64,000 nt of DNA, from contig NZ_CP034161.1 in the NCBI RefSeq assembly GCF_003860525.1, forward strand, positions 372,001-436,000. The letters are read 5' to 3'. The notes below the pieces were generated by a model. That model was not told where the DNA came from. It worked only from the letters and a program-made list of their open reading frames with translations, and did not search any database. The position numbers were made by a program, and so were the translations under genes. This DNA is from Epilithonimonas vandammei (GTDB taxonomy: Bacteria > Bacteroidota > Bacteroidia > Flavobacteriales > Weeksellaceae). Shown here piece after piece: positions 37,527 through 47,485 of this stretch; position 1 is the first letter of the stretch, and each line of letters begins with the position of its first letter.

Positions 37527-37778
37527 ATGAAACAACAAATTGAAATAACAGGAATGTCCTGCGAAGGCTGCGTTAAAAATGTCGAAAAAGCGTTGAAAGA
37601 AATTGATGGCGTACAGAATGTAAAAGCGAGTCTGCATCCACCACGCGCAGTTATTGAAGCAGAGAAATCGATTAATACAGCGCAGTTAACGCAAGCCTTG
37701 GCGAAAGTAGGTTATAGTATTGCCGGCGCTTCCGTAGATGAGAATTTAAAAAAGTCTGGTGGCTCCTGTTGCTGTTGA
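37527..37778 (+). CDS. CopZ-like copper chaperone (HMA domain)
   Basis: An 83-residue soluble protein made of one heavy-metal-associated domain with the GMSCEGC ligand loop (C13, C16), plus an unusual C-terminal SCCC extension that could add ligands. It shuttles Cu(I) in the cytosol to P-type ATPases or regulators. It lies alone between the AraC regulator and the Csp-type store. The gap of about 230 bases after it holds no gene. Confidence 0.9.
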   Translation: MKQQIEITGMSCEGCVKNVEKALKEIDGVQNVKASLHPPRAVIEAEKSINTAQLTQALAKVGYSIAGASVDENLKKSGGSCCC

Positions 37779-38008
37779 AAAGTATGAACTGCGCGGGCAA
37801 GTATAATGTTAGTACGATGTGAACGATAACGGTAGAAATGCTCCGCTGAAAACTAAGTGAAAGAAGCAAATAAATTTTTTAAAAAAAATCAAAGTAGCCA
37901 GCAATAGCTTGCCTGATCAAACGCACTTATGATTGCGACAGGATCAGCGCAGGAACTGCATATTTATTGAAAAAACCAACCTATTTATTAACATAAAAAC
38001 CAACAATT

Positions 38009-38350
38009 ATGACAGGTTATCACACGTACCAAAGTTGTATTGAAGCATGTTTAAAATGTGCTGCAATATGTAATCACTGTGCTTCATCATGCACTGAGGA
38101 AGAAGATGTAAAAATGATGGCGAGATGCATTCAGTTAGACATGGAATGCGCAGCGATCTGCTATGCCTCAGCACAGTTAATGAGCCTCGGCAGCGACAAA
38201 GCAAAAGACATTTGCCGTATTTGTGCCGACATCTGTGAAGCATGTGCTGCAGAATGTGAAAAACATGCACAACATGGAATGGATCATTGCCGTGAATGTG
38301 CAGAAGCTTGCAGAAAATGCGCCGAAGAATGCCGGAAAATGGCAGCGTAA
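38009..38350 (+). CDS. Four-helix-bundle copper storage protein (Csp-type)
   Basis: A 113-residue protein with 19 cysteines, mostly in CxxC or CxxxC spacing along helices (for example C10, C14, C17, C21, C24, C28 and C94, C97, C101, C104, C108). This is the pattern of Csp proteins, which hold many Cu(I) ions inside a four-helix bundle. There is no signal peptide, so it is the cytosolic Csp3-like form. A terminator follows, so it is a single-gene unit. Confidence 0.9.
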   Translation: MTGYHTYQSCIEACLKCAAICNHCASSCTEEEDVKMMARCIQLDMECAAICYASAQLMSLGSDKAKDICRICADICEACAAECEKHAQHGMDHCRECAEACRKCAEECRKMAA

Positions 38351-38360
38351 TTTAAAACGG

Positions 38361-38392
38361 GTGGTGATTTAAATGATTGCCACTCTTTTTTT
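38361..38392 (+). terminator. Terminator of the Csp gene
   Basis: Stem GTGGTGAT / ATTGCCAC, including G-T pairs, with a 7-base loop and a run of Ts, shortly after the stop codon. Confidence 0.65.
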
Positions 38393-38426
38393 ATCTACAT
38401 CCTAACGACCAAATTAAAATCTATTA

Positions 38427-39518
38427 ATGAAAAAATTTTTTACCCCGACATTGGTTGTCATATTGACCATGCTATTTGTTATGGTCAGCAGTTGCGGCAA
38501 TAACGATAATAGCAATACCAATAGTAGTAATACTGATAAACCATCTTCATTGCCAAGGGCTAAAGTTTATGTAGCCAATGAAGCCGGAGGCAGTGTTTCA
38601 GTTATTGATCTTCAGGATAGCTTAAAAACTACAAGCATTGACTTAAGTGATAGCGCCGGAACTATGTTTATGGCCCATAATGTTCAGGTGGCCCCCAATG
38701 GAAAATCTGTTTGGGTGGCGGCAGCAGGTATGGACAGCAGTAAAACAAATTACTTAATAGTTATTGACCCAAACAGCGGTACAATAAAAGAGCGTGTGCT
38801 GTTAGGTAAAGATCTACACGTGGCCCATGTAGTTTTAGACGATCAATCAAAGAATGCATTTGTAACCGCAGGTGCAACGAATGAGGTCATACAAGTAGAT
38901 GCAACGACCTATCAGGTGGTACGGAAGTTTGATTTAGGTGCAAAACATGCACCACATGGTTTGCGCTACGCTAAAGGCAAATTGTATGTAGCCAATATGG
39001 ACGGAAAAAGCATGTCTGTCATTACTGTAGCTGATGGCAAAGTAACTGATATTCCTCTTGGCGGAATAGCTCCACAGGTGGCAGTTACCCGTGATGATAA
39101 ATTTATTTTCATCTCTTTATACGACACAAAAGAGGTGATACAGTATGACCTTAAAAATGGTCAACTAAACAGAATACCATTACCTGCTACTGCTCAAGGT
39201 CCAATTCAGTTGTATGCTACCCCTGATAGTAAGTTACTGTATGTGGCTGACCAGGGAGAGTTACTCGGAAGACCGGTTTCAAACGAGGTTTATGTAATAG
39301 ACATACCAAACGCAAAAGTGATAAGTACCATTAAAGTTGGTAAGAAGGCACACGGTGTTGTAGCAAGCAACGACGGCAAATCAGTTTATGTAACAAATAC
39401 TATAGACAATACAGTTTCTGTGATTGATGTGGCAAGTCAAAAAGTAATCCACACAATCCCGGTTGGCAAAGGCCCTAATGGAATAAGCTATTGGTTTGAA
39501 ACTGGCGGTATGCCGTAA
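38427..39518 (+). CDS. YVTN-repeat beta-propeller lipoprotein
   Basis: A 363-residue lipoprotein (lipobox FVMVSSC) with an Asn/Ser-rich linker. It has about seven blades of the YVTN family, seen as repeats like AKVYVANEAGGSVSVID, GKLYVANMDGKSMSVI and KSVYVTNTIDNTVSVID. It is periplasmic. Related propellers occur near denitrification and metal-redox enzymes, but no catalytic residues are visible here. It precedes the type II GAPDH gene by about 80 bases. Confidence 0.82.
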   Translation: MKKFFTPTLVVILTMLFVMVSSCGNNDNSNTNSSNTDKPSSLPRAKVYVANEAGGSVSVIDLQDSLKTTSIDLSDSAGTMFMAHNVQVAPNGKSVWVAAAGMDSSKTNYLIVIDPNSGTIKERVLLGKDLHVAHVVLDDQSKNAFVTAGATNEVIQVDATTYQVVRKFDLGAKHAPHGLRYAKGKLYVANMDGKSMSVITVADGKVTDIPLGGIAPQVAVTRDDKFIFISLYDTKEVIQYDLKNGQLNRIPLPATAQGPIQLYATPDSKLLYVADQGELLGRPVSNEVYVIDIPNAKVISTIKVGKKAHGVVASNDGKSVYVTNTIDNTVSVIDVASQKVIHTIPVGKGPNGISYWFETGGMP

Positions 39519-39597
39519 ACAGGATATTAAAGGAAATAGATATCAAAGAACGTTCTAGTAATATCAATTTATATAAATTAAGCTAAATAAATTTATT

Positions 39598-40629
39598 ATG
39601 GAAAAGATTAAAGTAGCCGTAAACGGATATGGTGTCATTGGCAAACGGGTTGCCGATGCAGTGCATTTGCAAGAAGATATGGAACTGGCAGGTGTATGCG
39701 ATGTAATAACAGACTGGCGCATTCAAATGGCAGTATTGAAAAAATATCCCGTGTTTGCTTCCGATGACATGTTTAAAACAAAGATGAACGAAGCAGGCAT
39801 AAATTCATCAGGCACGTTGAACGATCTGCTTGCATCCTCAGATATTATTGTGGATTGTACGCCCAAAAAAATTGCGGCTCAAAATATAGAGCTTTATAAA
39901 AAACTTGGTAAAAAGTTTATATTACAAGGAGGTGAAAAGCATGAAGCAACCGGTCATTCCTTTAGTGCCGAAAATAATTATGCAACTGCAATTAACCTTG
40001 ATGCTACAAGAGTAGTTTCCTGTAACACTACTTCCATTGTAAGAACACTAACCGCACTGAAGAATGCAGGCTTGCTCTTAAAAGCAAGAGGCACTTTACT
40101 TCGTCGTGCAACCGACCCATGGGAAAGCCATTTGACCGGGATTATGAATACCCTGGTTCCCGAAAAAGATATACCCAGCCATCAGGGACCCGATGCGCAA
40201 TCTGTTGACCCCTCTTTTAACGTTATCACATCGGCAGTTAAAGTGCCGGAAACGTTAAGCCATCTACATTACTGGAATGTACAGTTGACCAGAAAAACCG
40301 ATAAGGAAGAAGTTTTGGATGCATTCAATAAATCTACCAGAATTGCAATGATTGAATACAGCGATGAGTTAGCCGCTAATAATACAGTTAAGGAATTAAT
40401 GCTTGCAATAGGCCGCCCTTATGGAGATATGTATGAAGTAGCCTTGTGGCAAGACATGCTGAAAGTGGTTGGAGATGAAGTGTTCTATGCTTACCTAGTC
40501 GATAATCAGGCTATCGTAATCCCCGAAACCATTGACGCTATCCGTGCCCTAACCGGAATTGAACCAGACGCTGAAAAGTCGATACTTAAGACCAACGAAA
40601 GCCTTGGAGTAAAACAGAGTTTTTATTAG
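39598..40629 (+). CDS. Type II glyceraldehyde-3-phosphate dehydrogenase
   Basis: An archaeal-type GAPDH, 343 residues, not related closely to the usual bacterial GapA. The Rossmann motif is VAVNGYGVIGKRVADAV (7-23), and the catalytic cysteine is C142 in VSCNTTSIVRT. HLTGIMNT and the late RPYGDMYEVALW also fit the type II family. It interconverts glyceraldehyde-3-phosphate and 1,3-bisphosphoglycerate using NAD(P). It is unusual as cargo on a mobile element. The class I aldolase gene 150 bases downstream supplies the preceding glycolytic step. Confidence 0.9.
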   Translation: MEKIKVAVNGYGVIGKRVADAVHLQEDMELAGVCDVITDWRIQMAVLKKYPVFASDDMFKTKMNEAGINSSGTLNDLLASSDIIVDCTPKKIAAQNIELYKKLGKKFILQGGEKHEATGHSFSAENNYATAINLDATRVVSCNTTSIVRTLTALKNAGLLLKARGTLLRRATDPWESHLTGIMNTLVPEKDIPSHQGPDAQSVDPSFNVITSAVKVPETLSHLHYWNVQLTRKTDKEEVLDAFNKSTRIAMIEYSDELAANNTVKELMLAIGRPYGDMYEVALWQDMLKVVGDEVFYAYLVDNQAIVIPETIDAIRALTGIEPDAEKSILKTNESLGVKQSFY

Positions 40630-40782
40630 GAGTAAGCAAAAAGTAAATTATCAAATTAATAAAACGAAATGTTAAGGAAAATGGTTTTGTACCCTGCAAA
40701 TATTTGTAAGACGCGCACTTCCGCAAATGCCTATTTCTAAAACAAATAGAAATTTAGGGATTAAATTAAAGTTTAAAAAAAA

Positions 40783-41844
40783 ATGAAAATGAACGATAAC
40801 ATTGCAGACTTATTAGGCAAGAAGGCAGCCTTCTATTTGGATCATGTTTGCCAAAAAATTACAAAAGATGAACTGCTGACTCCAGGCAAATACAGTCTGG
40901 AAAAGGTCTTTGGCGATAGCAACAGAAACCCGCAGGTTCTGCGGAGTCTCGCTCAACTTTACGGTCAGGGTAATCTTGGCGGCACGGGTTATCTGAGCAT
41001 TCTTCCTGTTGATCAGGGTATTGAGCATAGTGCTGTATACTCGTTTTATAAAAACCCCGACTATTTCGACCCTGAAAACATTTTAAAACTTGCACTCGAA
41101 GCTGGCTGTAACGGTGTGGCTTCTACCTTCGGCGGGTTAGCCTTGAATGCCCGAAAATATGCGCACAGAATCCCTTTCATTGTAAAGATTAATCACAATG
41201 AATTACTGAGCTTTCCAAATAAATATGACCAAACGCTATTTGGAAAAGTTAAAAACGCCTGGGATATGGGGGCCCTTGCCATAGGAGCAACCATCTATTT
41301 TGGTTCCGAAGAAAGCGACAGGCAGATCACAGAAATTTCCGAGGCGTTTGAGCATGCCCATCAGCTCGGTATGGCGACTATATTATGGTGCTATCTTCGA
41401 AATGAGGCATTTAAAACAGCAGATCAGGATTATCACTCCGCTGCGGATTTGACAGGACAAGCCAATCATATCGGAGTAACAATTCAAGCTGATATTATTA
41501 AACAAAAATTGCCGACAAATAATTTTGGATTCAAAAACATTAAGTTCGGTAAATACGATGACGCGATGTATGAGGCACTAACAACTCCCCACCCGATTGA
41601 CCTCTGCAGGCTGCAGGTAGCGAACTGTTACATGGGCAAAATCGGATTAATTAACTCCGGTGGCGATTCAAAAGGTGAGTCAGATCTGCTTGAGGCCATT
41701 ACAACAGCGGTCATCAACAAAAGAGCGGGCGGCACTGGACTGATTATGGGTCGGAAGGCATTTCAACGCCCGTTTAAAGACGGTGTGAACTTATTACAAA
41801 GGGTACAGAATGTATATCTCGATAATAAGATAACAGTTGCATAG
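40783..41844 (+). CDS. fbaB: Class I fructose-bisphosphate aldolase
   Basis: A DhnA/FbaB-type aldolase of 353 residues that uses a Schiff-base lysine instead of a metal. The catalytic lysine is in [14 protein letters not shown] (K240). The C-terminal [34 protein letters not shown] and [11 protein letters not shown] closely follow E. coli Fba[12 protein letters not shown] near residue 75 is also diagnostic. It is metal-independent, unlike the zinc class II aldolase usual in Flavobacteriia. It is paired with type II GAPDH between copper-storage and copper-export genes. Confidence 0.92.
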   Translation: MKMNDNIADLLGKKAAFYLDHVCQKITKDELLTPGKYSLEKVFGDSNRNPQVLRSLAQLYGQGNLGGTGYLSILPVDQGIEHSAVYSFYKNPDYFDPENILKLALEAGCNGVASTFGGLALNARKYAHRIPFIVKINHNELLSFPNKYDQTLFGKVKNAWDMGALAIGATIYFGSEESDRQITEISEAFEHAHQLGMATILWCYLRNEAFKTADQDYHSAADLTGQANHIGVTIQADIIKQKLPTNNFGFKNIKFGKYDDAMYEALTTPHPIDLCRLQVANCYMGKIGLINSGGDSKGESDLLEAITTAVINKRAGGTGLIMGRKAFQRPFKDGVNLLQRVQNVYLDNKITVA

Positions 41845-41896
41845 CGTGAGTTTAAAAAGAACAACAGAGTGAGCTAGTCTCAACAAAATTTAAAAA

Positions 41897-42739
41897 ATGA
41901 AGAGTCCAATTAACATCGTAAAAAAATCCGGTGATATTGTCGCATTTGATGTCGAAAAACTCACTAATTCACTTAGGCGCGCGTCTGCTGGGGAAAACGT
42001 CATTCAGCAAATTGTTGGTGAGGTTCAGTCCACGATTTACGAAGGCATGACCACCTCAAAGATCTATAAAATTGCTTTTGATTTGTTAAAAAAATATTCC
42101 CGCGTAAGTGCTTCAAAATACAAACTCAAAAACACACTCTTTGAATTGGGTCCCTCCGGTTTTCCCTTTGAAAAATTAGTGGGCAAACTGATGGCTCATG
42201 AAGGTTTTTCCACCCAGGTTGGGGTCATTGTGCCAGGAAATTGCGTATCGCATGAGATAGATGTAATCGCACAGAAAGAAGATAATCATTATTTTATTGA
42301 GTGTAAATTTCATAGTGACCAAGGAAGGTTTTGCAATGTGAAAATTCCTTTATATGTCAATTCCAGATTTCTGGATGTAGAAAAACAGTGGAAAAAGCAA
42401 AAAAGTAATGAAGGAAAAATTTCTAAAGGAGGGGTGTATACCAATACAAGATTCACCACCGACGCGATACAATACGGTAAATGTGCAGGTTTACTGATGG
42501 CAAGTTGGGACTATCCTCTTGGTAACGGTTTAAAAGAGAGAATAGACATATCCGGGCTGCACCCATTAACCGCTTTAACGACCCTGACAAAAAACGAAAA
42601 AACAAAATTATTAGACATTGGATTAGTCCTTTGCAGAGAAATTTATGAACAACCGGATGTTTTAAACCAAATTGGAATTTCAAAACCGCGACACAAAAAC
42701 ATTTTAGAGGACGCAAAGGAATTATGCATTAACCATTAA
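41897..42739 (+). CDS. ATP-cone protein with Mrr-like nuclease domain
   Basis: A 280-residue protein with an N-terminal ATP-cone (VKKSGDIVAFDVEKLTNSLRRA, about 7-90), the nucleotide-sensing module known from ribonucleotide reductases and NrdR. It is followed by a restriction-endonuclease-like domain with the EIDVIAQKEDNHYFIECKFH motif (D...ExK type) at about 121-140. The fusion suggests a nuclease controlled by ATP/dATP level. The substrate is unknown. It is followed 12 bases later by a beta-CASP metallo-hydrolase, so the two are probably co-transcribed. Confidence 0.8.
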   Translation: MKSPINIVKKSGDIVAFDVEKLTNSLRRASAGENVIQQIVGEVQSTIYEGMTTSKIYKIAFDLLKKYSRVSASKYKLKNTLFELGPSGFPFEKLVGKLMAHEGFSTQVGVIVPGNCVSHEIDVIAQKEDNHYFIECKFHSDQGRFCNVKIPLYVNSRFLDVEKQWKKQKSNEGKISKGGVYTNTRFTTDAIQYGKCAGLLMASWDYPLGNGLKERIDISGLHPLTALTTLTKNEKTKLLDIGLVLCREIYEQPDVLNQIGISKPRHKNILEDAKELCINH

Positions 42740-42751
42740 ATTATCTGACAA

Positions 42752-44125
42752 ATGAAAAACACTAAAATTACCATTCATTTTTTGGGAGCTGCAGGAACAG
42801 TAACTGGTTCCAAATATTTAATTGATACAGGAGATAAGAAAATATTAATCGACTGCGGACTTTTTCAAGGATTAAAGGAATTACGACTTAAAAACTGGGA
42901 GTATCCGCCTGTGGACGTTTCAGATATTGATGCCGTATTATTGACACATGGCCATTTCGACCACACAGGATACCTTCCACGATTAATAAAATATGGTTTT
43001 AACGGACCAGTTTACGGAACAAATCCCACTTTGGATATTGCCACAATCATTCTGAATGACAGTGCCAAAATCCAGGAACAGGAAGCAGCGCGAGCTAATA
43101 AAGAAGGTTACTCCAAACACAGTCCGGCAGAACCGCTGTATGGTGTGAAGGATGTAGCAAAAACCATTTCCCATTTTAAGGAGGTTCCGCCATCACAGTG
43201 GATTCCTTTGTTTGATGGTATCAATGCACGGTTTCAGTACAATGGGCATATTTTGGGTGCAGCTTTCATTGAGTTGGATGTACATGGCAAACGTTTTGTT
43301 TTTTCCGGAGATATTGGACGTACCAATGATCTACTGCTATATCCACCCCTGAAACCCGAAAAGGCGGATGTTCTTTTCATAGAGTCAACCTACGGAGGAA
43401 GGTTTCATCCGGATGAAGTGGAAGCGGTTCTGGAGATTGAAAAATTAGTCAACGATACCATTAACCGTGGAGGCAGCGTGTTTATTCCCAGTTTTTCGGT
43501 TGAACGTGCTCAACTGATGATGCTTATTTTATGGAGGTTGCTTAACGAAAATAAAATACCCAAAGTACCGATAATCATGGACAGTCCGATGGGAGCCAGC
43601 ATACTCGATCTGTTTTACCGTACCAGAGATTGGCACCGGTTAACAACCGACGAATGTGATGAAATGTGCGATCATTTCACGGTGGTCAGCAGCTATCAGG
43701 AAACCATGGAGTTGCGGTCCGACAACAAACCAAAAATTGTTATCGCCGGCAGCGGGATGCTCACCGGTGGCAGAATGCTCAACTATCTTGAAACCCAGGC
43801 ACAAAACCCTGATAATACCTTGCTTTTTGTCGGCTATCAGGCCGAAGGAACCCGTGGAAGAAAACTATTGGATGGTGAGAAAGAACTAAAAGTGTATGGA
43901 AAATGGGTTCCTTTCAATATGGGAATAGCGGAAATTGAAGGACTATCTTCACATGCAGACCACAATGAACTCATTGGTTGGATGAATGAAATAACAAATA
44001 TTCCTGAAAGAATTTTCATCGTACATGGAGAAAAGAAAGGCGCAGAAGCGCTGCAGCTGGGCATAAAAGAAACCTACGGCTGGGATTCGCAAATACCGCA
44101 ACTTTATGATATTGAAGAATTATAA
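42752..44125 (+). CDS. MBL-fold beta-CASP RNA-processing hydrolase
   Basis: A 457-residue metallo-beta-lactamase-fold protein of the CPSF/Ysh1 type. The zinc motif is LTHGHFDHTGYLPRL (HxHxDH). It has a beta-CASP insert (about 180-370) with FIPSFSVERAQ and SGMLTGGRML, and the C-terminal RMMBL segment GLSSHADHNELIGWM and HGEKKGAE. Enzymes of this class are usually ribonucleases. It lies between the ATP-cone nuclease and a small P-loop ATPase with close spacing, suggesting a nucleic-acid processing unit inside the metal island. Confidence 0.87.
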   Translation: MKNTKITIHFLGAAGTVTGSKYLIDTGDKKILIDCGLFQGLKELRLKNWEYPPVDVSDIDAVLLTHGHFDHTGYLPRLIKYGFNGPVYGTNPTLDIATIILNDSAKIQEQEAARANKEGYSKHSPAEPLYGVKDVAKTISHFKEVPPSQWIPLFDGINARFQYNGHILGAAFIELDVHGKRFVFSGDIGRTNDLLLYPPLKPEKADVLFIESTYGGRFHPDEVEAVLEIEKLVNDTINRGGSVFIPSFSVERAQLMMLILWRLLNENKIPKVPIIMDSPMGASILDLFYRTRDWHRLTTDECDEMCDHFTVVSSYQETMELRSDNKPKIVIAGSGMLTGGRMLNYLETQAQNPDNTLLFVGYQAEGTRGRKLLDGEKELKVYGKWVPFNMGIAEIEGLSSHADHNELIGWMNEITNIPERIFIVHGEKKGAEALQLGIKETYGWDSQIPQLYDIEEL

Positions 44126-44134
44126 TTTGGAGAG

Positions 44135-44695
44135 ATGAATCATATAACGGACAGTAAAATCAAGCATTCAAATGAGACCAACTGGTATGTGATTACCGGC
44201 GGACCCAGTACCGGAAAAACAACGACCATTGATTTGCTTCAGAAGCAAGGTTACCTTACGACAATTGAACACGCCAGGCATTACATTGATACCATGCATA
44301 ATGAAGGAAATTCTGTTGAAAAAATCAGAAGCAATAAAAAGAAATTTCAATTGGGCGTGTTAGATATGCAGATTGCCCAAGAAGGATCGCTCAATAAGGA
44401 GGATATGGTTTTTTTGGACAGGGCTATCCCGGACGCAATGGCTTATTATCAATTTTTAAACTTGGATTATGATGAAAAGTTACTTAATGCCGTCAACGGG
44501 GTTTCCTACAAAAAAATCTTTATTTTAGACCGATTGCCTTTTACCAAAGACTATGCGAGAACCGAAAATGAAGACGATCAAAAACTAATTCATCAGTTGA
44601 TAATAGAAAGCTATACCAATCTCGGTTTCCCTATCGTTTTTGTTCCGGTTTTGCCTCCCGAAGAAAGAGTGAAATTCATTTTAGATAATTTATGA
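44135..44695 (+). CDS. Small P-loop ATPase/kinase (AAA_28-like)
   Basis: A 186-residue P-loop protein with Walker A TGGPSTGKTTT (about 21-31) and a Walker B-like DMVFLDRAIPDAMAYY. The LPFTKDYARTENEDDQ loop is typical of the AAA_28/NadR-like kinase group. Substrate is unknown; it may be a nucleotide or nucleoside kinase. It begins 9 bases after the beta-CASP gene and completes that unit. Confidence 0.75.
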   Translation: MNHITDSKIKHSNETNWYVITGGPSTGKTTTIDLLQKQGYLTTIEHARHYIDTMHNEGNSVEKIRSNKKKFQLGVLDMQIAQEGSLNKEDMVFLDRAIPDAMAYYQFLNLDYDEKLLNAVNGVSYKKIFILDRLPFTKDYARTENEDDQKLIHQLIIESYTNLGFPIVFVPVLPPEERVKFILDNL

Positions 44696-44741
44696 ACAAA
44701 AAATATTCATCCAAATTGTTAACATATAAGAAATTATTAGG

Positions 44742-45314
44742 ATGAAAAATTTAGAACATGATCACAACATGCTTAAGGATACTGATTCAGCAACAGACAA
44801 TCATTCCAAACATGAAATGGAATCGAGCAAGGAGTCTGTACAGCACGCGCAAAAAAGCCATGCCTCTGCATACAAAAAGTTATTTTGGATGCTTCTGATT
44901 TCCTTTATTTCAATGTTTATACTAATGTATGCGATGGTGGACAAGCTGGCTAATGTAATTCCAAACATAAACCAGTTATACATGGCAGGCCTGATGGCTT
45001 CTCCTATGTTAATCATCGAACTGCTGTTAATGGGGAAGATGTATCCCAACAAAAAACTCAATAAAATTCTTATGGGCCTCGGAGTGCTGATGATGGTGCT
45101 GTTTTGGTCCGGGATCCGGCAGCAGACAGCCGTGGGAGATGTCCAGTTTCTAAAGTCCATGATTCCACACCATGCAGGGGCTATTCTTATGGTCGAAGAA
45201 AGTAATCTGGTCGATCCGGAAGTGAGAAAGTTGGGCGAGGAAATTATCAAAGCACAGGAGGAGGAAATTGCCGTCATGAGGGCGAAAATTAAGGAACTTC
45301 AAACCCGGAAGTAA
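44742..45314 (+). CDS. DUF305 membrane protein
   Basis: A 190-residue protein with a His-rich cytosolic N-terminus (about 1-45), three hydrophobic helices (about 48-68, 80-98 and 105-125), and a C-terminal DUF305 helix pair with the MIPHHAGAILMVEESN motif. DUF305 proteins recur beside copper-resistance genes and the HH...M pattern could bind copper. It is directly upstream of the CPH-type P-ATPase. Confidence 0.82.
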   Translation: MKNLEHDHNMLKDTDSATDNHSKHEMESSKESVQHAQKSHASAYKKLFWMLLISFISMFILMYAMVDKLANVIPNINQLYMAGLMASPMLIIELLLMGKMYPNKKLNKILMGLGVLMMVLFWSGIRQQTAVGDVQFLKSMIPHHAGAILMVEESNLVDPEVRKLGEEIIKAQEEEIAVMRAKIKELQTRK

Positions 45315-45351
45315 TCTCAAATAGCAGAATTTAACGCAAAAAAATTGAATT

Positions 45352-47478
45352 ATGAAAAAATACACCTGTCCCATGCATCCCCAGATATTGAAGGACGAAC
45401 CGGGGAAATGTCCACTTTGCGGAATGAACTTAATTCCCTAGGGAGGAACCGCCCGACCTGAAAAAGACGAACACAGCCATCATCATCAGAATCATGATCA
45501 TCACTCAGAATCTGATAGTTCAGCGGCGGGATTTGACAAACATGCAGGTCATCATACTCCGGATTTTCTAAAAAGATTCTGGATTACACTGGTACTTTCT
45601 GTCCCGGTGCTGCTGCTTTCCCACATGATTCAGCAGTGGCTTGGTTTCACCATAGCTTTTCAAGGCGATAAATACGTGCTGTTGGTTTTGGGAAGTATTA
45701 TTTATTTCTACGGTGGAATGCCTTTTTTCAAAGGGTTTTTGGGCGAAGTGAAAGCCGGAGCTATTGGGATGATGACGCTCGTTGCTTTGGCGATTACCGT
45801 AGCTTATGTCTATTCCGTTGCCGTCGTATTCGGGCTGCCGGGCATGGATTTCTTTTGGGAGCTCGCCACCCTAATTGTCATCATGCTTCTGGGTCACTGG
45901 CTCGAAATGCGTTCACAGATGGCAGCTTCAAAAGCGTTACAATCCTTAGTGGCATTGCTACCAAATGACGTAACCGTCGAGCAGAACGGAAGTCCGGTTA
46001 AAATAAAACTGGAACAGCTGAAAAACGGAGATACCGTAATCATAAGACCGGGCGAAAAAGTCGCCGCTGACGGTCTGATTGTCGAGGGCAGTTCCTATTT
46101 AAATGAAAGCATGCTGACCGGAGAAAGTGTTCCTGTAAGAAAAGAGTCCGGTGGAAAGGTTATCGCAGGGTCTATCAATGGAGACGGGGCTTTAAAGATA
46201 AAAGCAACAGGGGTTGGAAAGGATTCGTACCTCAATAAGGTCATTAATTTGGTTCAGGATGCGCAGGCAGCAAAGTCGAACACTCAGAATCTGGCGGATA
46301 AAGTAGCCAAATGGCTTACTATAGTAGCAATTGTGGTGGGAGTAGGAACTTTCGCTTACTGGTACATCACCATGGGAGATTTGGCTTTTGCTCTGGAACG
46401 GATGGTAACGGTAATGGTAACAGCCTGCCCTCATGCTTTAGGAGTGGCAATCCCTCTGGTTGTGGCCATTTCCACTACACTTTCAGCGACAAATGGTTTA
46501 CTCATCAGAAACCGAACGGCTTTTGAAACCACCAGAAAATTATCGACCATTATTTTCGATAAAACCGGCACCCTTACGAAAGGTTCCCACACTGTGCAGA
46601 AAATCATTCCTCTAACGGAACACTATTCGGAAAACGATTTACTCCAGCATGCAGCAGCAGTGCAGCAGAACTCCGAACATCATATTGCAAAAGGAATCAT
46701 GCAGACCCTTTCTGAGAGAAAACTGGAGCTATGGAAGTCAGACAATTTCCGCTACATGCAGGGAATTGGAGTGACAGGAATCGTAAACGGTAAATCGGTA
46801 GTCGCGGCCGGTCCTAATTATTTTGTTCAAAACAATAAACAGGTACCTGCCATTCCGGAAGAAATCAACCAGGATGCAGAAACAGTGAAGGTTATTCTGA
46901 TTGATGACGTGCCAGTGGGTATTGTTTCTTTAGCAGATACCATTCGCGAAGGCGCAACAGAAGCTATTGATCAACTTCGAAGCATGAACATTAAATCATT
47001 CCTGCTTACAGGTGATAACGAAAAGGTAGCGGCGGCGGTGTCAAAGCAATTAGGAATGGACGGATATTTGGCAAATGTACTTCCGCACCACAAACAGGAA
47101 AAAGTAAAAGAATTTCAGGATAAAGGAGAAATCGTTGCGATGACAGGTGACGGCGTAAATGATGCACCGGCTTTGGCAGCAGCAGATGTAGGCATTGCAG
47201 TTGGCAGCGGAACTGATGTTGCTGCCGAAACCGCAGATATTATTCTGGTCAACAGTGACCCTCGAGATGTTGTGAAAATGATAGATTTTGGAAAGAAAAC
47301 TTACAGCAAGATGATCCAGAATCTCGTATGGGCAGTGGGCTATAACGTCGTGGCTATTCCACTTGCTGCAGGTGTTCTGTATCCCACATATGTCCTGAGT
47401 CCCGCCATGGGCGCAGTGCTGATGAGTGTCAGTACCATCGTGGTCGCACTTAATGCAAGTTTGTTAAAAATTAAATAA
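45352..47478 (+). pseudogene. CopB-type copper P-ATPase, interrupted by an in-frame amber codon
   Basis: A P1B-ATPase of the CPH class (Cu/Ag export). An N-terminal metal-binding module begins at 45352 (YTCPMHPQI and [11 protein letters not shown]), then TAG occurs at 45439-45441, codon 30. The same frame continues with a His-rich stretch, six to eight membrane helices, the actuator TGES, ACPHALG (C359), DKTGT (D403) and GDGVNDAPA. After the stop the first usable starts are GTG at 45607 or later ATGs inside the first membrane helix, so an intact product needs readthrough or is lost. Leu TTG to TAG is a one-base change. Confidence 0.82.
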
Positions 47479-47485
47479 TCACAAG

